In this document: piece by piece, positions 1-9,083 of the stretch
How positions within the stretch are numbered: the first letter of the stretch is position 1
Layout: each line of letters starts with the position of its first letter
Assembly: GCA_900546285.1 (NCBI GenBank)
Contig: URCJ01000025.1
Location: 1-31,245 of the forward strand
Origin: an uncultured Solobacterium sp.
GTDB lineage: Bacteria; Bacillota_I; Bacilli_A; Erysipelotrichales; Erysipelotrichaceae
Direction of reading: 5' to 3'
DNA length: 31,245 nucleotides
The notes under the pieces: model-generated
Seen by the model: only the letters and a program-made list of their open reading frames with translations
The model's database searches: none
Told to the model about the DNA's origin: nothing
Made by a program: the position numbers and the translations under genes

Positions 1-99
1 TCGTCCGCGTTCATCAAACACGCATCCGCCAGTAAAAACAAGAATAACTTTTTCGTGACCCGCCTTACTTCTAATCCATTTGATATAATCTTTCACCAT
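1..99 (-). CDS. NUDIX hydrolase, N-terminal fragment cut by window edge
   Basis: An open frame on the minus strand starts at ATG (99-97), behind a GGAG ribosome binding site six bases upstream, and runs off the left edge after 33 residues. The peptide opens MVKDYIKWIRSKAGHEKV and continues into a hydrophobic strand, then GGCVFDERGR. This matches the beginning of many NUDIX hydrolases, where a short helix with a Lys/Arg-Ser-Lys-x-Gly element precedes the first beta strand, but the NUDIX box itself lies outside the window. The substrate cannot be told. It uses Arg CGC and CGA and Ala GCG codons, which are uncommon in the large operon to the right. It sits 57 bases downstream of the GNAT gene in the same direction and may be cotranscribed with it. 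Confidence 0.6.
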   Translation of the reverse strand, partial: MVKDYIKWIRSKAGHEKVILVFTGGCVFDERGR

Positions 100-156
100 A
101 TATAGCTCCAATGTAAAATATACTAGCTAGACAAATTTAATACTATAAACTGGAAT

Positions 157-597
157 TCATCTTTCCATTTTTACAAGATATTCTGTAGTTCCTTCTTCAT
201 ACTTCTTTGTATCTGTAAGGTAAAACCCGTGTGCCTCATAAAAACGAATCGAATCAGCATTCTTCTCGATCGCCCACAGAAATGTGACCGGATAGTTTTC
301 TTTAGCGTACTCTATCAATGCAGTTCCTATGCCTTGACCTTGAAAGAAATAATCGACATATAATTCGACGATTTCATTTTCCTCTATGTGGATAAGCCCT
401 TTTACAATCCCATCATCATATACAAACATATGATTCAGAATGCCACATTCAAGGTATTTCTTCGCTACAGGAAGTACCTGCAGTTCGCCAAATGAATAGC
501 CGTCGTCCTGAAATATCGAACGAAACTTCATCCGTTTCACAAACACAAGGATCTCCGCAACTCTTGAAGCGTCTTCTTCTTTTGCTCTTCTGATCAT
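157..597 (-). CDS. GNAT-family N-acetyltransferase
   Basis: This 146-residue protein is a single-domain acetyl-CoA-dependent N-acetyltransferase; the acceptor substrate is unknown. The acetyl-CoA binding segment GQGIGTALIEYAKENYP (motif A, Q/R-x-x-G-x-G/A) follows a beta strand ending in LYVDYFFQ, and the family's C-terminal motif B is visible as NADSIRFYEAHGF. I chose the second ATG (597) over an upstream one because GGAG sits five bases before it and the protein then begins MIRRAKEED, the usual GNAT first strand. It lies 41 bases after the dipeptidase gene. Arg CGG and CGT and Ala GCG codons appear more often here than in the neighbouring operon, hinting at a different history. The family assignment is firm; the function is not. 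Confidence 0.85.
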   Translation of the reverse strand: MIRRAKEEDASRVAEILVFVKRMKFRSIFQDDGYSFGELQVLPVAKKYLECGILNHMFVYDDGIVKGLIHIEENEIVELYVDYFFQGQGIGTALIEYAKENYPVTFLWAIEKNADSIRFYEAHGFYLTDTKKYEEGTTEYLVKMER

Positions 598-638
598 GTA
601 TGCTCCATTCCCCAAAAATTTCGATTTATCAACATTAT

Positions 639-2075
639 TTAGTTATCATTTCTTTGATAAGCATTCTTCATTCTATTAGTAGAAACCTTCAACACCTTAC
701 CCAAGACATCAGTGCTAAGCTTTTCAAATTCATCACAAATAACTTGGTTTGCATGTTCTGCCGCCTTAATTAATTCTTCACCCTCTAAGCCTTCTAAAGT
801 CTTATCAAATTCCTTAATTAGTTTATGAGCTAAGGCAGCACCCTGTAGTTGATATCTTTCAATATGACCTACATTACCATAGAAATCACTATCGCCCAAA
901 GCTGCAATCAATCTACTAGTCCAATAAAAACTATTAGTATTTACATCTGTAGTGGTACAACTTAAATACTCAGGAGCCTTATTAACACAAGTATATTGTG
1001 GAATAGCTACATTATAAACATTAGACGCAAAAGCCTGATACTCAAGTGGTTTACCATAAGAACGCATCTGCAAAATCTCTAAATCATCAGTACGATTAAC
1101 CCCAATACTACGATACAAATTAGACTTCTCACCCTTAACATAAGGATCATACTCAGTACCTTGATAATGACTACTCAAAATATACTTAACATCCTCAATC
1201 GTAATCTTTCTTTCAGGTTTCATAGAAAAAGGCAAACTATCACACTCAGGACCAATATTCTTATAATCAAAAGTATTAGGATTAAAGTATCTTAACATAT
1301 ACCAAGCACGAGGAGTGTTATAGACATGATCTGCATCACTATGACTACCAAAAGCTGCCCTAACATCAAACTTATTGTCAAAGCCTAAATTCAAATGATT
1401 TTCTTCAATAAATTCTCTTAAATCCTTTGAACAAATATGCTTCTCTTGTTTACCAAACGCATCATCCAAATCAAAATAATCAATATTCAATTGATTAGGC
1501 AACACTACATACTCATCATCCTCAACTCTTCTGGCAATAAAATGATGACCACCAATAGTTTCCAAATACCAAACTTCATCTTTATCACAGAAGGCAATAC
1601 CATTAGACTCATAAGTACCATACTTCTCTAATAAACTGCCTAAATAAGTAACACCCTCTCTAGCACTATGAATATAAGGTAAGACAATATGAACAATATC
1701 CTCTTCACCAATACCACCAGGAGTATTAGTCTTCTCATCATACTTAACCAAAGGATCAGCACCAAGTACCCTCGCATTAGAAGTAATTGTCTCAGTAGCC
1801 GACATACCAACCTCTAATTCATTAATACCAGAAGCACACCAAATACCATCTTTTCTATCTACATTAGGTGTAGCACTATATCTTAGAGGATTATCTGGTA
1901 AATCCATAGTCAAATGAGAAATAACCGTTGTATATTTTCTTGGTTGCTCATTTGGATTAATTATTTGATACTTCTTTGCGGTATACATACCCTGCCCAGA
2001 ATCATCATTACGCGCAATAATAGTTGAACCATCATATGACGCCTTTTTACCTACAAGAATTGTCGTACAAGCCAT
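639..2075 (-). CDS. pepD: C69-family dipeptidase (Ntn hydrolase)
   Basis: This 478-residue cytoplasmic peptidase belongs to the C69 (PepD/dipeptidase A) family, which releases amino acids from dipeptides. The start MACTTILVGKKAS fits the family: the Cys at position 3 becomes the N-terminal nucleophile of an Ntn hydrolase after processing, and DGSTIIARNDD follows. Conserved blocks GIWCASGINE, SNGIAFCDKDEVWYLETIGG and the C-terminal FYWTSRLIA region are visible. I moved the start from an in-frame TTG two codons earlier to ATG 2075, because AAGGAGG (2083-2089) lies seven bases before the ATG and would be almost on top of the TTG. No signal peptide is present. It is the last member of the long minus-strand operon, 12 bases after the ABC exporter pair, which may suggest linked peptide handling, though this is only inference from position. 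Confidence 0.9.
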   Translation of the reverse strand: MACTTILVGKKASYDGSTIIARNDDSGQGMYTAKKYQIINPNEQPRKYTTVISHLTMDLPDNPLRYSATPNVDRKDGIWCASGINELEVGMSATETITSNARVLGADPLVKYDEKTNTPGGIGEEDIVHIVLPYIHSAREGVTYLGSLLEKYGTYESNGIAFCDKDEVWYLETIGGHHFIARRVEDDEYVVLPNQLNIDYFDLDDAFGKQEKHICSKDLREFIEENHLNLGFDNKFDVRAAFGSHSDADHVYNTPRAWYMLRYFNPNTFDYKNIGPECDSLPFSMKPERKITIEDVKYILSSHYQGTEYDPYVKGEKSNLYRSIGVNRTDDLEILQMRSYGKPLEYQAFASNVYNVAIPQYTCVNKAPEYLSCTTTDVNTNSFYWTSRLIAALGDSDFYGNVGHIERYQLQGAALAHKLIKEFDKTLEGLEGEELIKAAEHANQVICDEFEKLSTDVLGKVLKVSTNRMKNAYQRNDN

Positions 2076-2087
2076 ATTCAAACCTCC

Positions 2088-3809
2088 TTAGCCTTTCACA
2101 AACTGTGCATTATAAAGTTTTGCATAGAAACCATTCTTCTTCATCAACTCACCATGATTTCCTTTTTCAATTATATGCCCATCATTCATCACCAAAATCA
2201 CATCCGCATTATAAATAGTACTCAACCTATGAGCCACCACAAACGAAGTCCTACCCTCCATCAAAGAATCAAAAGCCGACTGAATCTGCCCTTCTGTAAA
2301 AGTATCAATAGAAGAAGTAGCCTCATCAAGAATCAACATTGGCGGCAAAGCCAACATCACCCTTGTAATACATAAAAGTTGCTTCTGACCAACTGACAAA
2401 TCATCATCAGAAATCACTGTATCAAAACCATTAGGCAACCTTTTAATAAACTCATAAGAATGAGCCTTCTTACTAGCCTCGATAATTTCTTCATCACTCG
2501 CATCAGGCTTACCTAAGACAATATTCTCTTTAACACTTGCCCTTTTTATCCAAGAATCTTGTAAGACCATACCATAGTTACTTCTTAAACTATGTCTATC
2601 TACAGTCTTGATATCCACGCCATCTACACTAATTGTTCCCTTATCAACATCATAAAAACGCATCAACAAATTAATAAACGTTGTCTTACCACAACCCGTA
2701 GGACCAACAATCGCGATATTTTGACCACTCTTTACATCCAAAGAGAAACCATCAATCAAAGGCTTATCTTCTACATATCTAAAAGAAATATTATCGATAC
2801 ATACATCACCCTTTGCTGAAGGTAATATATCTGTTTCCACACTCTCACTTTCTTGATCAATCAAATCAAAAATACGATCAGCACAAACTAAGGCACTAGA
2901 CAATTCGGTCAATACACTACTAATATCATTAAAAGGCTTCATATATTGATTCGCATAAGCCAAAAGAACTGTCAAACCTCCAACTGTCAAATGACCATTC
3001 AAAATTAAATAAGCACCAAGCAGAGCCACCAGTGCATAAATCAAAGAATTAACAGCCCTAGTACATGGATTAGTCAAAGAAGAATAGAAAGTAGCCTTAG
3101 TCGCATAATCACCAAGCTCATCATTAATCTTTTTAAACCTACTAGTAGCCCTATCCTCATACCCAAAGGCCTTAACCAACCTCAAGTTAGTAATCATCTC
3201 ATCAATATAAGCGCTCTCTTGGCCCCTTGTCTTATTTTGTTTACCAAACAATAAATAAGACCTAGAGGCAATAAATTTAGCCACAATAAAACTTAAAGGA
3301 GTCAAGATAATAACCAACAAAGTTATCGGCAAGGACTTTTGAAACATGAAAACCAAAGTAATCACAATAGTCACAACACCTGAAAACAACTGTGTTAAAC
3401 CAAGCAACAAGCCATCCGCCACCTGATCAACATCACCTATCATCCTTTGTACAATATCACCACTACTTTGTTTATCAACATAACTAAGTGGTAATCTCGA
3501 TAACTTATCCATAGCCTTATTACGAATATTCTTCACCACATTAAAAGTAATATTATTATTAATAATATTCATAAACCAAGTTAAGAAACTATTAACACAA
3601 ATAAGTAAGGCAATATACTTTAAACAAGCAACAATATAGCCAATAGACAAACCATCATCCACAATATAATCAATAGTAGAACCAAACAAAATTGGAATAT
3701 ATAAAGTCAAGACAACAGTTAAACAAGACAAGACAATACTCAATAGTAGTAATAAACGATAATTACCTAATTCTTTTAATAATTTACTTAAAGTAGACTT
3801 CTTATTCAT
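2088..3809 (-). CDS. ABC exporter half-transporter with non-canonical signature (subunit 2 of pair)
   Basis: This 573-residue protein has an N-terminal six-helix transmembrane domain (about residues 15-300) followed by an ABC ATPase domain. Walker A is GPTGCGKTT and Walker B is MLILDEATSSID with an intact catalytic Glu, but the signature is LSVGQ instead of LSGGQ. The upstream partner shows the reverse: LSGGQ but Asp in place of the catalytic Glu. That complementary pattern is typical of heterodimeric type IV exporters (BmrCD, LmrCD, TM287/288), with one active and one degenerate ATP site. The start at ATG 3809 is chosen because AAGGAGG lies just upstream; it overlaps the partner's stop by eight bases. 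Substrate unknown: drugs, lipids and peptides are all possible. Confidence 0.93.
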   Translation of the reverse strand: MNKKSTLSKLLKELGNYRLLLLLSIVLSCLTVVLTLYIPILFGSTIDYIVDDGLSIGYIVACLKYIALLICVNSFLTWFMNIINNNITFNVVKNIRNKAMDKLSRLPLSYVDKQSSGDIVQRMIGDVDQVADGLLLGLTQLFSGVVTIVITLVFMFQKSLPITLLVIILTPLSFIVAKFIASRSYLLFGKQNKTRGQESAYIDEMITNLRLVKAFGYEDRATSRFKKINDELGDYATKATFYSSLTNPCTRAVNSLIYALVALLGAYLILNGHLTVGGLTVLLAYANQYMKPFNDISSVLTELSSALVCADRIFDLIDQESESVETDILPSAKGDVCIDNISFRYVEDKPLIDGFSLDVKSGQNIAIVGPTGCGKTTFINLLMRFYDVDKGTISVDGVDIKTVDRHSLRSNYGMVLQDSWIKRASVKENIVLGKPDASDEEIIEASKKAHSYEFIKRLPNGFDTVISDDDLSVGQKQLLCITRVMLALPPMLILDEATSSIDTFTEGQIQSAFDSLMEGRTSFVVAHRLSTIYNADVILVMNDGHIIEKGNHGELMKKNGFYAKLYNAQFVKG

Positions 3810-5529
3810 GATCAGCCTCCTTCTCAAAAGGATATTGTGAATAATAGATTTCCTTATATAGTTCACAAGACTTCATCAACTCATTGTGACTGCCAAAACC
3901 AACTAACTTACCATCATCAAAGACTAAAATCTTATCAGCATTCTTAATAGAAGAAGCACGCTGGGAAACATTAATGATTGTCTTATTAAGTCTCTTTAGA
4001 CCCATCCTTAGTTTAGCCTCAGTTTGATAATCTAGAGCACTAAAAGAATCATCTAGAATCAAAATATCAAAGTCTTTACATAAAGCTCTGGCAATAGACA
4101 ATCTTTGTCTTTGACCACCAGATAAGTTCTTACCACCCTGCTCAATCATATGATCCAACTGTCCTTTTTTATTCAAGACAATATCCTTAGCCTGGGCAAT
4201 ATCTAAAGCCTCCCACATCTTCTCTTCACTTACATTAGGATCAGCCATCCTTAAATTATCCTTAATACTTTCTTTAAATAAGGCAGCCTTTTGAGGAACA
4301 ACACTAACCTTGGAAACAATTTCTTCTTTAGAATAAGACTTTAAATCTCTATCATCCAAATAAACAGCGCCAGCACTTGGATCATAAGCTCTATAAATCA
4401 AATTCACAAGACTTGTCTTACCACATCCTGTAGGCCCAATAATACCTAGGGTCTCTCCCTTATCAATAGAAAAGCTGATATCCTCTAAACATGCTTCCTT
4501 ACTATTGGGATAAGTAAAGCTTACATTGTCAAACTTTAGAATACTATCATTCACCTTACAAGATTTATTACTTTCATACTTCATATCAGATTCGATATCT
4601 AACACCTTCTCCACCCTTGAGAAACAAGCTAAAGACTTATCGATAGTAATAATCAAATTAGCCATCTTAACAAGTTCAACTACAATCTGAGCCATATAGT
4701 TATATAAGGCTACCACATCACCCTGAGCTAAACCATACATTCTAACTTCAATAGTTCCAGTATAAATAAGAATAACCGTAGCCATATTAATCAAGATATA
4801 AGTCAAAGGATTAGTCAAAGCACTCAAAAAACCAACTCTTTGATTCCTTCTAGTCAACAAATCATTCTTCTTTTTAAATTCATTAAACTCTTTATCCTCA
4901 ATCCTAAAAGCCCTAATAACACGAATACCACTTAAGTTCTCACGTGTCTTACTTAGCAGTCCATCCAATGCTTTTTGAACTCCTTTAAATAAAGGAATGC
5001 TCTTAATCATAATCAAAAAGACTACAAGACATAATAAAGGAATAACCACCGCAAAAATTAAGGCACACTTAACGTTGATAGTAAAAGCCATCACCATTGC
5101 CCCAAAGACAATAAAAGGACTTCTTAAAAGTAAACGAAGTGCCAGATTTAAACCATTTTGAATTTGGTTAGTATCCGATGTCAAACGAGTTATCAAAGTA
5201 TCCTGTCCTATTTCATCTAGAATTTGATAAGAAAAACTTTGAATATGTTCAAATAACATTTGTCTTAATTTAGTAGTAAAACCAACCGATGCCTTAGCCG
5301 CAAAATATTGAGCCACAATACTACAAGCTAAACCTATAATAGCTAAAAGAATAAGTAACCCAAACATCTTAAGCACATAATTAAAATCATTATTATTGAT
5401 ACCCTTATTGATGATACCTGCAATCACAAGTGGTACAAACAAATCAAATAAAGACTCTAATAATTTAAATAAAGGAGCCAAAATAGACTCCTTTTTATAA
5501 TCCTTAATAAGTAATTTAAATCTATTCAT
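3802..5529 (-). CDS. ABC exporter half-transporter with degenerate Walker B (subunit 1 of pair)
   Basis: This 575-residue membrane ATPase is the obligate partner of the next gene: a transmembrane domain (about residues 1-310) and an ABC domain with Walker A GPTGCGKTS and a canonical signature LSGGQRQR. Walker B reads ILILDDSFSALD, so the catalytic Glu is replaced by Asp, as in the degenerate site of heterodimeric exporters. The pair should hydrolyse ATP mainly at the site formed by the partner's Walker A/B and this protein's signature. The start has no Shine-Dalgarno. Instead TATAAT (minus strand, 5541-5536) ends exactly six bases before the ATG, which suggests either a leaderless transcript or translation from rsmI read-through (gap 15 bases). 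Confidence 0.93.
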   Translation of the reverse strand: MNRFKLLIKDYKKESILAPLFKLLESLFDLFVPLVIAGIINKGINNNDFNYVLKMFGLLILLAIIGLACSIVAQYFAAKASVGFTTKLRQMLFEHIQSFSYQILDEIGQDTLITRLTSDTNQIQNGLNLALRLLLRSPFIVFGAMVMAFTINVKCALIFAVVIPLLCLVVFLIMIKSIPLFKGVQKALDGLLSKTRENLSGIRVIRAFRIEDKEFNEFKKKNDLLTRRNQRVGFLSALTNPLTYILINMATVILIYTGTIEVRMYGLAQGDVVALYNYMAQIVVELVKMANLIITIDKSLACFSRVEKVLDIESDMKYESNKSCKVNDSILKFDNVSFTYPNSKEACLEDISFSIDKGETLGIIGPTGCGKTSLVNLIYRAYDPSAGAVYLDDRDLKSYSKEEIVSKVSVVPQKAALFKESIKDNLRMADPNVSEEKMWEALDIAQAKDIVLNKKGQLDHMIEQGGKNLSGGQRQRLSIARALCKDFDILILDDSFSALDYQTEAKLRMGLKRLNKTIINVSQRASSIKNADKILVFDDGKLVGFGSHNELMKSCELYKEIYYSQYPFEKEADHE

Positions 5530-5544
5530 GAAACAATTATAAGC

Positions 5545-6357
5545 CTAAGACTTATGATAATAGTCATAAAGTTCGTTCTTAGAAACCTTATGCTTGCTGG
5601 CAACCTCACTAATCGCAACCTTAGTCTTTAAACCATTATCAACTAGATTTTGAACCTCCACCTTTAAGGTTTCAAGCCCGATATGTGCTTCCTCATGTTT
5701 ATATCCTTCGACTAAAAATACAATCTCACCCTTAAGATCACCAACATTTTTAAGCTCACTCAAGTTGCCCCTAATATATTCCTCATGAATCTTTGTAAGT
5801 TCTCTGGCAATAACAGCCCTTCGATCACCAAAGACCTCATAAACAAGTTCCACCGTCTTCTTAATACGATGAGGTGCCTCATAAAAGACTATAGTATATG
5901 GGAAGTTCTTTAATTCCTCCAATTCCTTTCTAGCACTACTAGACTTAGAATTTAAGAAACCATAGAACATATAATGATTAACCGACAAACCAGAAGCCAC
6001 CAAAGCATTCAAACAGGCATTTGGACCACTTACCGTATTAATATTAAAGCCTTTTTCGATTACCTCATTAACCAAAACATAACCTGGATCTGATATCAAA
6101 GGATAACCTGCATCAGAAACCAAGGCTACATCATCACCCTTTTCTAGATATTCAATAATACTGCCACTGGCAAGCTCTTCATTATAGTTATGATAACTAA
6201 TCAAAGGTGTATGAATATCAAAGTGACTTAATAACTTCCTAGTATTCCTTGTATCCTCACAAGCGATAACCTTAACACTTCTTAAAGTTTCTAAACATCT
6301 ATTAGATACTTCGTTAAGATTACCGATAGGAGTCGCAACCAAAAAAAGAGTAGCCAT
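5545..6357 (-). CDS. rsmI: 16S rRNA 2'-O-ribose C1402 methyltransferase RsmI
   Basis: This 270-residue SAM-dependent methyltransferase of the tetrapyrrole-methylase fold 2'-O-methylates C1402 in the 16S rRNA decoding centre. The N-terminus ATLFLVATPIGNL is a family hallmark, followed by ACEDTRNTRKLL, the glycine-rich SAM loop VALVSDAGYPLISDPG, and TVSGPNACLNALVASGL. YEAPHRI in the second half is also conserved. The length is normal. Its start overlaps the ricT stop (TAATG), and AAGGG at the end of ricT can serve as ribosome binding site. The tmk-holB-ricT-rsmI order is the Bacillus order with yaaQ, yaaR, yabA, yabB and yazA left out. Confidence 0.96.
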   Translation of the reverse strand: MATLFLVATPIGNLNEVSNRCLETLRSVKVIACEDTRNTRKLLSHFDIHTPLISYHNYNEELASGSIIEYLEKGDDVALVSDAGYPLISDPGYVLVNEVIEKGFNINTVSGPNACLNALVASGLSVNHYMFYGFLNSKSSSARKELEELKNFPYTIVFYEAPHRIKKTVELVYEVFGDRRAVIARELTKIHEEYIRGNLSELKNVGDLKGEIVFLVEGYKHEEAHIGLETLKVEVQNLVDNGLKTKVAISEVASKHKVSKNELYDYYHKS

Positions 6358-7190
6358 TAGTTACCCTTCTTTTCATTCGGCTTTAAAACCTTACCATTCT
6401 TCAATAAATCATCTAATGAAATGAAAATAGCATGTTCACGATTCTCAAGCTTACAATTACGCACAATAACATTCATAGAAGTTAATTTAAACTTCTCACC
6501 CTCATATTCAATATAAGAATTAAGCTTAGGTAAACCTTTCTTAAGATCCTTATAAGCCTCATCCTCATACTTTAGACAACACATCAAGTTACCACATTGA
6601 CCAGATAATTTAGCCACATTTAAAGCCAATAATTGATTCTTTGCCATATTGATAGAAATGCGATCAAACTCACTAATATAACGAGCACAACACAATTCCC
6701 TACCACATGGCCCAATACCAGAAACAATCTTAGCCTTATCACGAGTACCAACTTGTCTTAAGTCAATACGACATCTAAAGATAGAAGCCAAAATCTTCAA
6801 TAATTCTCTAAAATCGACACGATCATCAGCCAAATAAATAAAAGTAATCTTACTTCTATCTAAAGTATATTCAGCCGAAATAACCTTCATACCAAGCTCT
6901 AACTTATCAGCCTCATTTTGACATCTTTGTTTAGCTTCTTTACAATCCACAATATTCTTCTCATATTGGATTTCATCTTCCCTAGAAGCTTTTCTCAAAA
7001 TTGGCTTAATTTCCATAGAAACATTAGGCTTATCAAAAGGATCAGCGATAACTCTAGCATACTCGACACCCCTTTGAGTCTCGACTATAACACCGTCACC
7101 ATTGACAATACTATTATCAGTTGTTGAAAAAGTATATGTTTTATTGGTTGCCTGAAATCTAACAGACAAATATTTCAAAATTTCACTCAT
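6357..7190 (-). CDS. ricT: PSP1-domain protein RicT (YaaT)
   Basis: This 277-residue cytoplasmic protein has a PSP1 domain. In Bacillus subtilis RicT (YaaT) works with RicA and RicF in an iron-sulfur complex that stimulates RNase Y-dependent RNA maturation. The Cys clusters are intact: C162, C167 and C168 in GPCGRELCCARY, and C199, C204 and C205 in QCGNLMCCLKYED, which fits [4Fe-4S] binding known for the family. It begins four bases after holB with no Shine-Dalgarno visible, so translation probably depends on coupling to holB. RicA/YmcA and RicF/YlbF are not in the window, so whether the full complex exists here is unknown. Confidence 0.93.
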   Translation of the reverse strand: MSEILKYLSVRFQATNKTYTFSTTDNSIVNGDGVIVETQRGVEYARVIADPFDKPNVSMEIKPILRKASREDEIQYEKNIVDCKEAKQRCQNEADKLELGMKVISAEYTLDRSKITFIYLADDRVDFRELLKILASIFRCRIDLRQVGTRDKAKIVSGIGPCGRELCCARYISEFDRISINMAKNQLLALNVAKLSGQCGNLMCCLKYEDEAYKDLKKGLPKLNSYIEYEGEKFKLTSMNVIVRNCKLENREHAIFISLDDLLKNGKVLKPNEKKGN

Positions 7191-7194
7191 ACTA

Positions 7195-8148
7195 CTATGA
7201 TATTATTGAAAACGCAATTTGGTCAAACAACAATTGTCTATTTATAGGATAATTACAGCGTTCCTTAGCCTTTAAGAAAATCTCTAACAACTTAGAAGGA
7301 TTATGCTTATTTATCATCGTTAAACAATCATCATATTCATGATCACCAATATTCTTAAAAGACAAGGCATCCTCAATCATTAAAATCATAATATCTAAAT
7401 AATAATCACTACACTTCTTAAACAAATCCTTAGAAACACAACTATAGAATTCTAAAGAATATAAAACTGGAATATATTTTAAATTATCCAAATTATCAAT
7501 TGTCTTAAAAACATACTCCTTAGCATTCAAATATGCCTCATCATTTAAATCTATTTCACTTTGATCATGCTTAATATTACTTAAGATATAAGCATCCTGG
7601 TATTCAAAACCCTTTTCCTTATATTCATTAATCAAATAAGAAAAGTCCCTAGTCATAAAAGGAAGCTTCTCACATCTAGACACAATAGTATCCAATAAAG
7701 TGTCCATATCATCACTGATAAAAATACCATAAACATCATCACTACTTGGCTCTTCCATAAACTTTAGAAGCATATTAACAGCCTTAAGTGAAGCATTATT
7801 AATATTATCGATAATATATACTTTCTTACTTCCTTCAAGTGAAGTACGTGAAAACTCAGACATGATATATTCAATATCATCTACTTTAATAGAAGACTTA
7901 GTACCATCAACATAAATCACATCAAAATACTTATTATCCCTAATACGTAAACAAGTATTACACTCTTCACACGCAAAAGCATTCTTATTTTCAACAATAC
8001 TTTGAGCCAACAAAAACGCAGTATCCTTCTTTAAAGGGTTAACTGGCCCACACAAAAGATAACACTGCGCCAAGCGATTACTTTCTAAATCATTCTTTAA
8101 GCTAAGATAAACAATAGGCTCCTTAGTTCTTAAGACATCCTTAATCAT
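7195..8148 (-). CDS. holB: DNA polymerase III subunit delta' (clamp loader)
   Basis: This 317-residue protein is the delta' subunit of the clamp loader that places the beta clamp on DNA. Its position directly after tmk and before ricT is the classic Firmicutes arrangement. The P-loop region LLCGPVNPLKKDTAF is degenerate, lacking GKT, as expected for a non-hydrolysing delta'. Only three Cys of the zinc module are seen (C60, C63, C66); the position eight residues before C60, usually the fourth Cys, is not Cys. The segment NMLLKFMEEPSSDDVYGIFIS and the following SRC match the conserved LLKxxEEP and SRC motifs. It overlaps tmk by eight bases and has no Shine-Dalgarno, so translational coupling is likely. 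Confidence 0.92.
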   Translation of the reverse strand: MIKDVLRTKEPIVYLSLKNDLESNRLAQCYLLCGPVNPLKKDTAFLLAQSIVENKNAFACEECNTCLRIRDNKYFDVIYVDGTKSSIKVDDIEYIMSEFSRTSLEGSKKVYIIDNINNASLKAVNMLLKFMEEPSSDDVYGIFISDDMDTLLDTIVSRCEKLPFMTRDFSYLINEYKEKGFEYQDAYILSNIKHDQSEIDLNDEAYLNAKEYVFKTIDNLDNLKYIPVLYSLEFYSCVSKDLFKKCSDYYLDIMILMIEDALSFKNIGDHEYDDCLTMINKHNPSKLLEIFLKAKERCNYPINRQLLFDQIAFSIIS

Positions 8149-8767
8149 TAATATAATCCAAAATTACATCAAGACAATCTTTACTGACCTTATCAATACT
8201 ATTTGTCGCATCAACCACCCTGATATTGTCCTTATATAATTCTAGAATCTCCTTATAACCCTCATTAACTAAATGATGGAAATTATCACTCTCTGCATCC
8301 AAACGATCCTTACTAGACCTTTGATTAATACGAGCATGACCTGTCTTTTCATCCACATCAAGATAAATAGTAATATCAGGCTTACAACCATCAATCGCAA
8401 AATCATTGATCGCCATAATACCATCATAACCAATACCTCTTGCCTTACCCTGATATGCAAGTGAAGAATAGACAAAACGCTCACAGATAACAATCTTATT
8501 CTCTTTCAAAGAAGGAATAACCTTCTCCACCAAATGTTGTCTTCTACTGGCTGCATAAAGTAAAGCCTCAGTCTTAGCATCCATGGCAGTATTTAAAGGA
8601 TCCAAGATAATATTTCTAATCTTCTCTGCAATCTCAATACCACCAGGCTCTCTTGTATGCACAATATCAAAACCCATATCAGTTAATTTCTGACAAACTA
8701 TATCACAAATTGTTGTCTTACCAGAACCATCCGGTCCCTCAAAGACAATAAAACATCCATTCTTCAT
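8141..8767 (-). CDS. tmk: Thymidylate kinase
   Basis: This 208-residue enzyme phosphorylates dTMP to dTDP with ATP, an essential step in dTTP synthesis. The P-loop FEGPDGSGKTT is at residues 9-19, the dTMP-contacting THREPGGIEIAEKIR follows, and ERFVYSSLAYQG is the family motif with Ser/Tyr/Gln. A lid segment, RINQRSSKDRLD, lies at about residues 155-167. Its length matches bacterial Tmk. The ATG directly abuts the stop of the Phd-like gene, with no spacer, and the 3' end overlaps holB, so all three are probably translated as a coupled unit. The identification is unambiguous. Confidence 0.97.
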   Translation of the reverse strand: MKNGCFIVFEGPDGSGKTTICDIVCQKLTDMGFDIVHTREPGGIEIAEKIRNIILDPLNTAMDAKTEALLYAASRRQHLVEKVIPSLKENKIVICERFVYSSLAYQGKARGIGYDGIMAINDFAIDGCKPDITIYLDVDEKTGHARINQRSSKDRLDAESDNFHHLVNEGYKEILELYKDNIRVVDATNSIDKVSKDCLDVILDYIND

Positions 8768-9049
8768 CTAATTTAATTTCTCCGGTTTAGGCTTAAAGGT
8801 TTTATCAAGAGCCTCAAGAACCTGTCTTTTGATCTCTTCATACTCATCATAAGTAATATCACCCATAGGATTTAATACCCTAATAGAAGCACTAGGCATC
8901 TTCTCAACCAACAAGTCATATTCCTCACTAGTCAACATTACATACTTAACACTGCCATCTTCTGTTATATAAACAGCATCATCTTCATTACTATCGAGTA
9001 CATCAAAACCTTCGTCTAAGCCTTTAATTTTCTTTACATCAATTTCCAT
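8768..9049 (-). CDS. Phd/YefM antitoxin-like small protein without a toxin partner
   Basis: This 93-residue acidic protein contains AVYITEDGSVKYVMLTSEEYDLL, abridged here, which resembles the core of Phd/YefM antitoxins (a hydrophobic strand, then a strand-turn-strand with G, then a Ser-x-Glu-Glu-Tyr helix). The rest, ITYDEYEEIKRQVLEALDK, is a helical tail where antitoxins usually bind toxin. No RelE-, Doc- or YoeB-like gene adjoins it; neighbours are queT and tmk. I chose ATG 9049 over ATG 9067 because the longer start has no ribosome binding site; at 9049 TATAAT ends six bases upstream and a GGAG is too close (two-base spacing) to work well. The protein may be a domesticated regulator or simply share the fold. 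The function is uncertain. Confidence 0.6.
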   Translation of the reverse strand: MEIDVKKIKGLDEGFDVLDSNEDDAVYITEDGSVKYVMLTSEEYDLLVEKMPSASIRVLNPMGDITYDEYEEIKRQVLEALDKTFKPKPEKLN

Positions 9050-9083
9050 GGCTCCATTATAAAACATAATGGACCATAAGGCT

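Noticed and set aside
5552..5569. Inverted repeat TTATGA/TCATAA at the end of rsmI
   Set aside because: It encodes the last rsmI codons, has only 6-bp AT-rich arms and no following T-run, so it is not a convincing terminator.
8269..8493. A 74-codon minus-strand frame within tmk
   Set aside because: Out-of-frame shadow of tmk, lacking a ribosome binding site and any motif.
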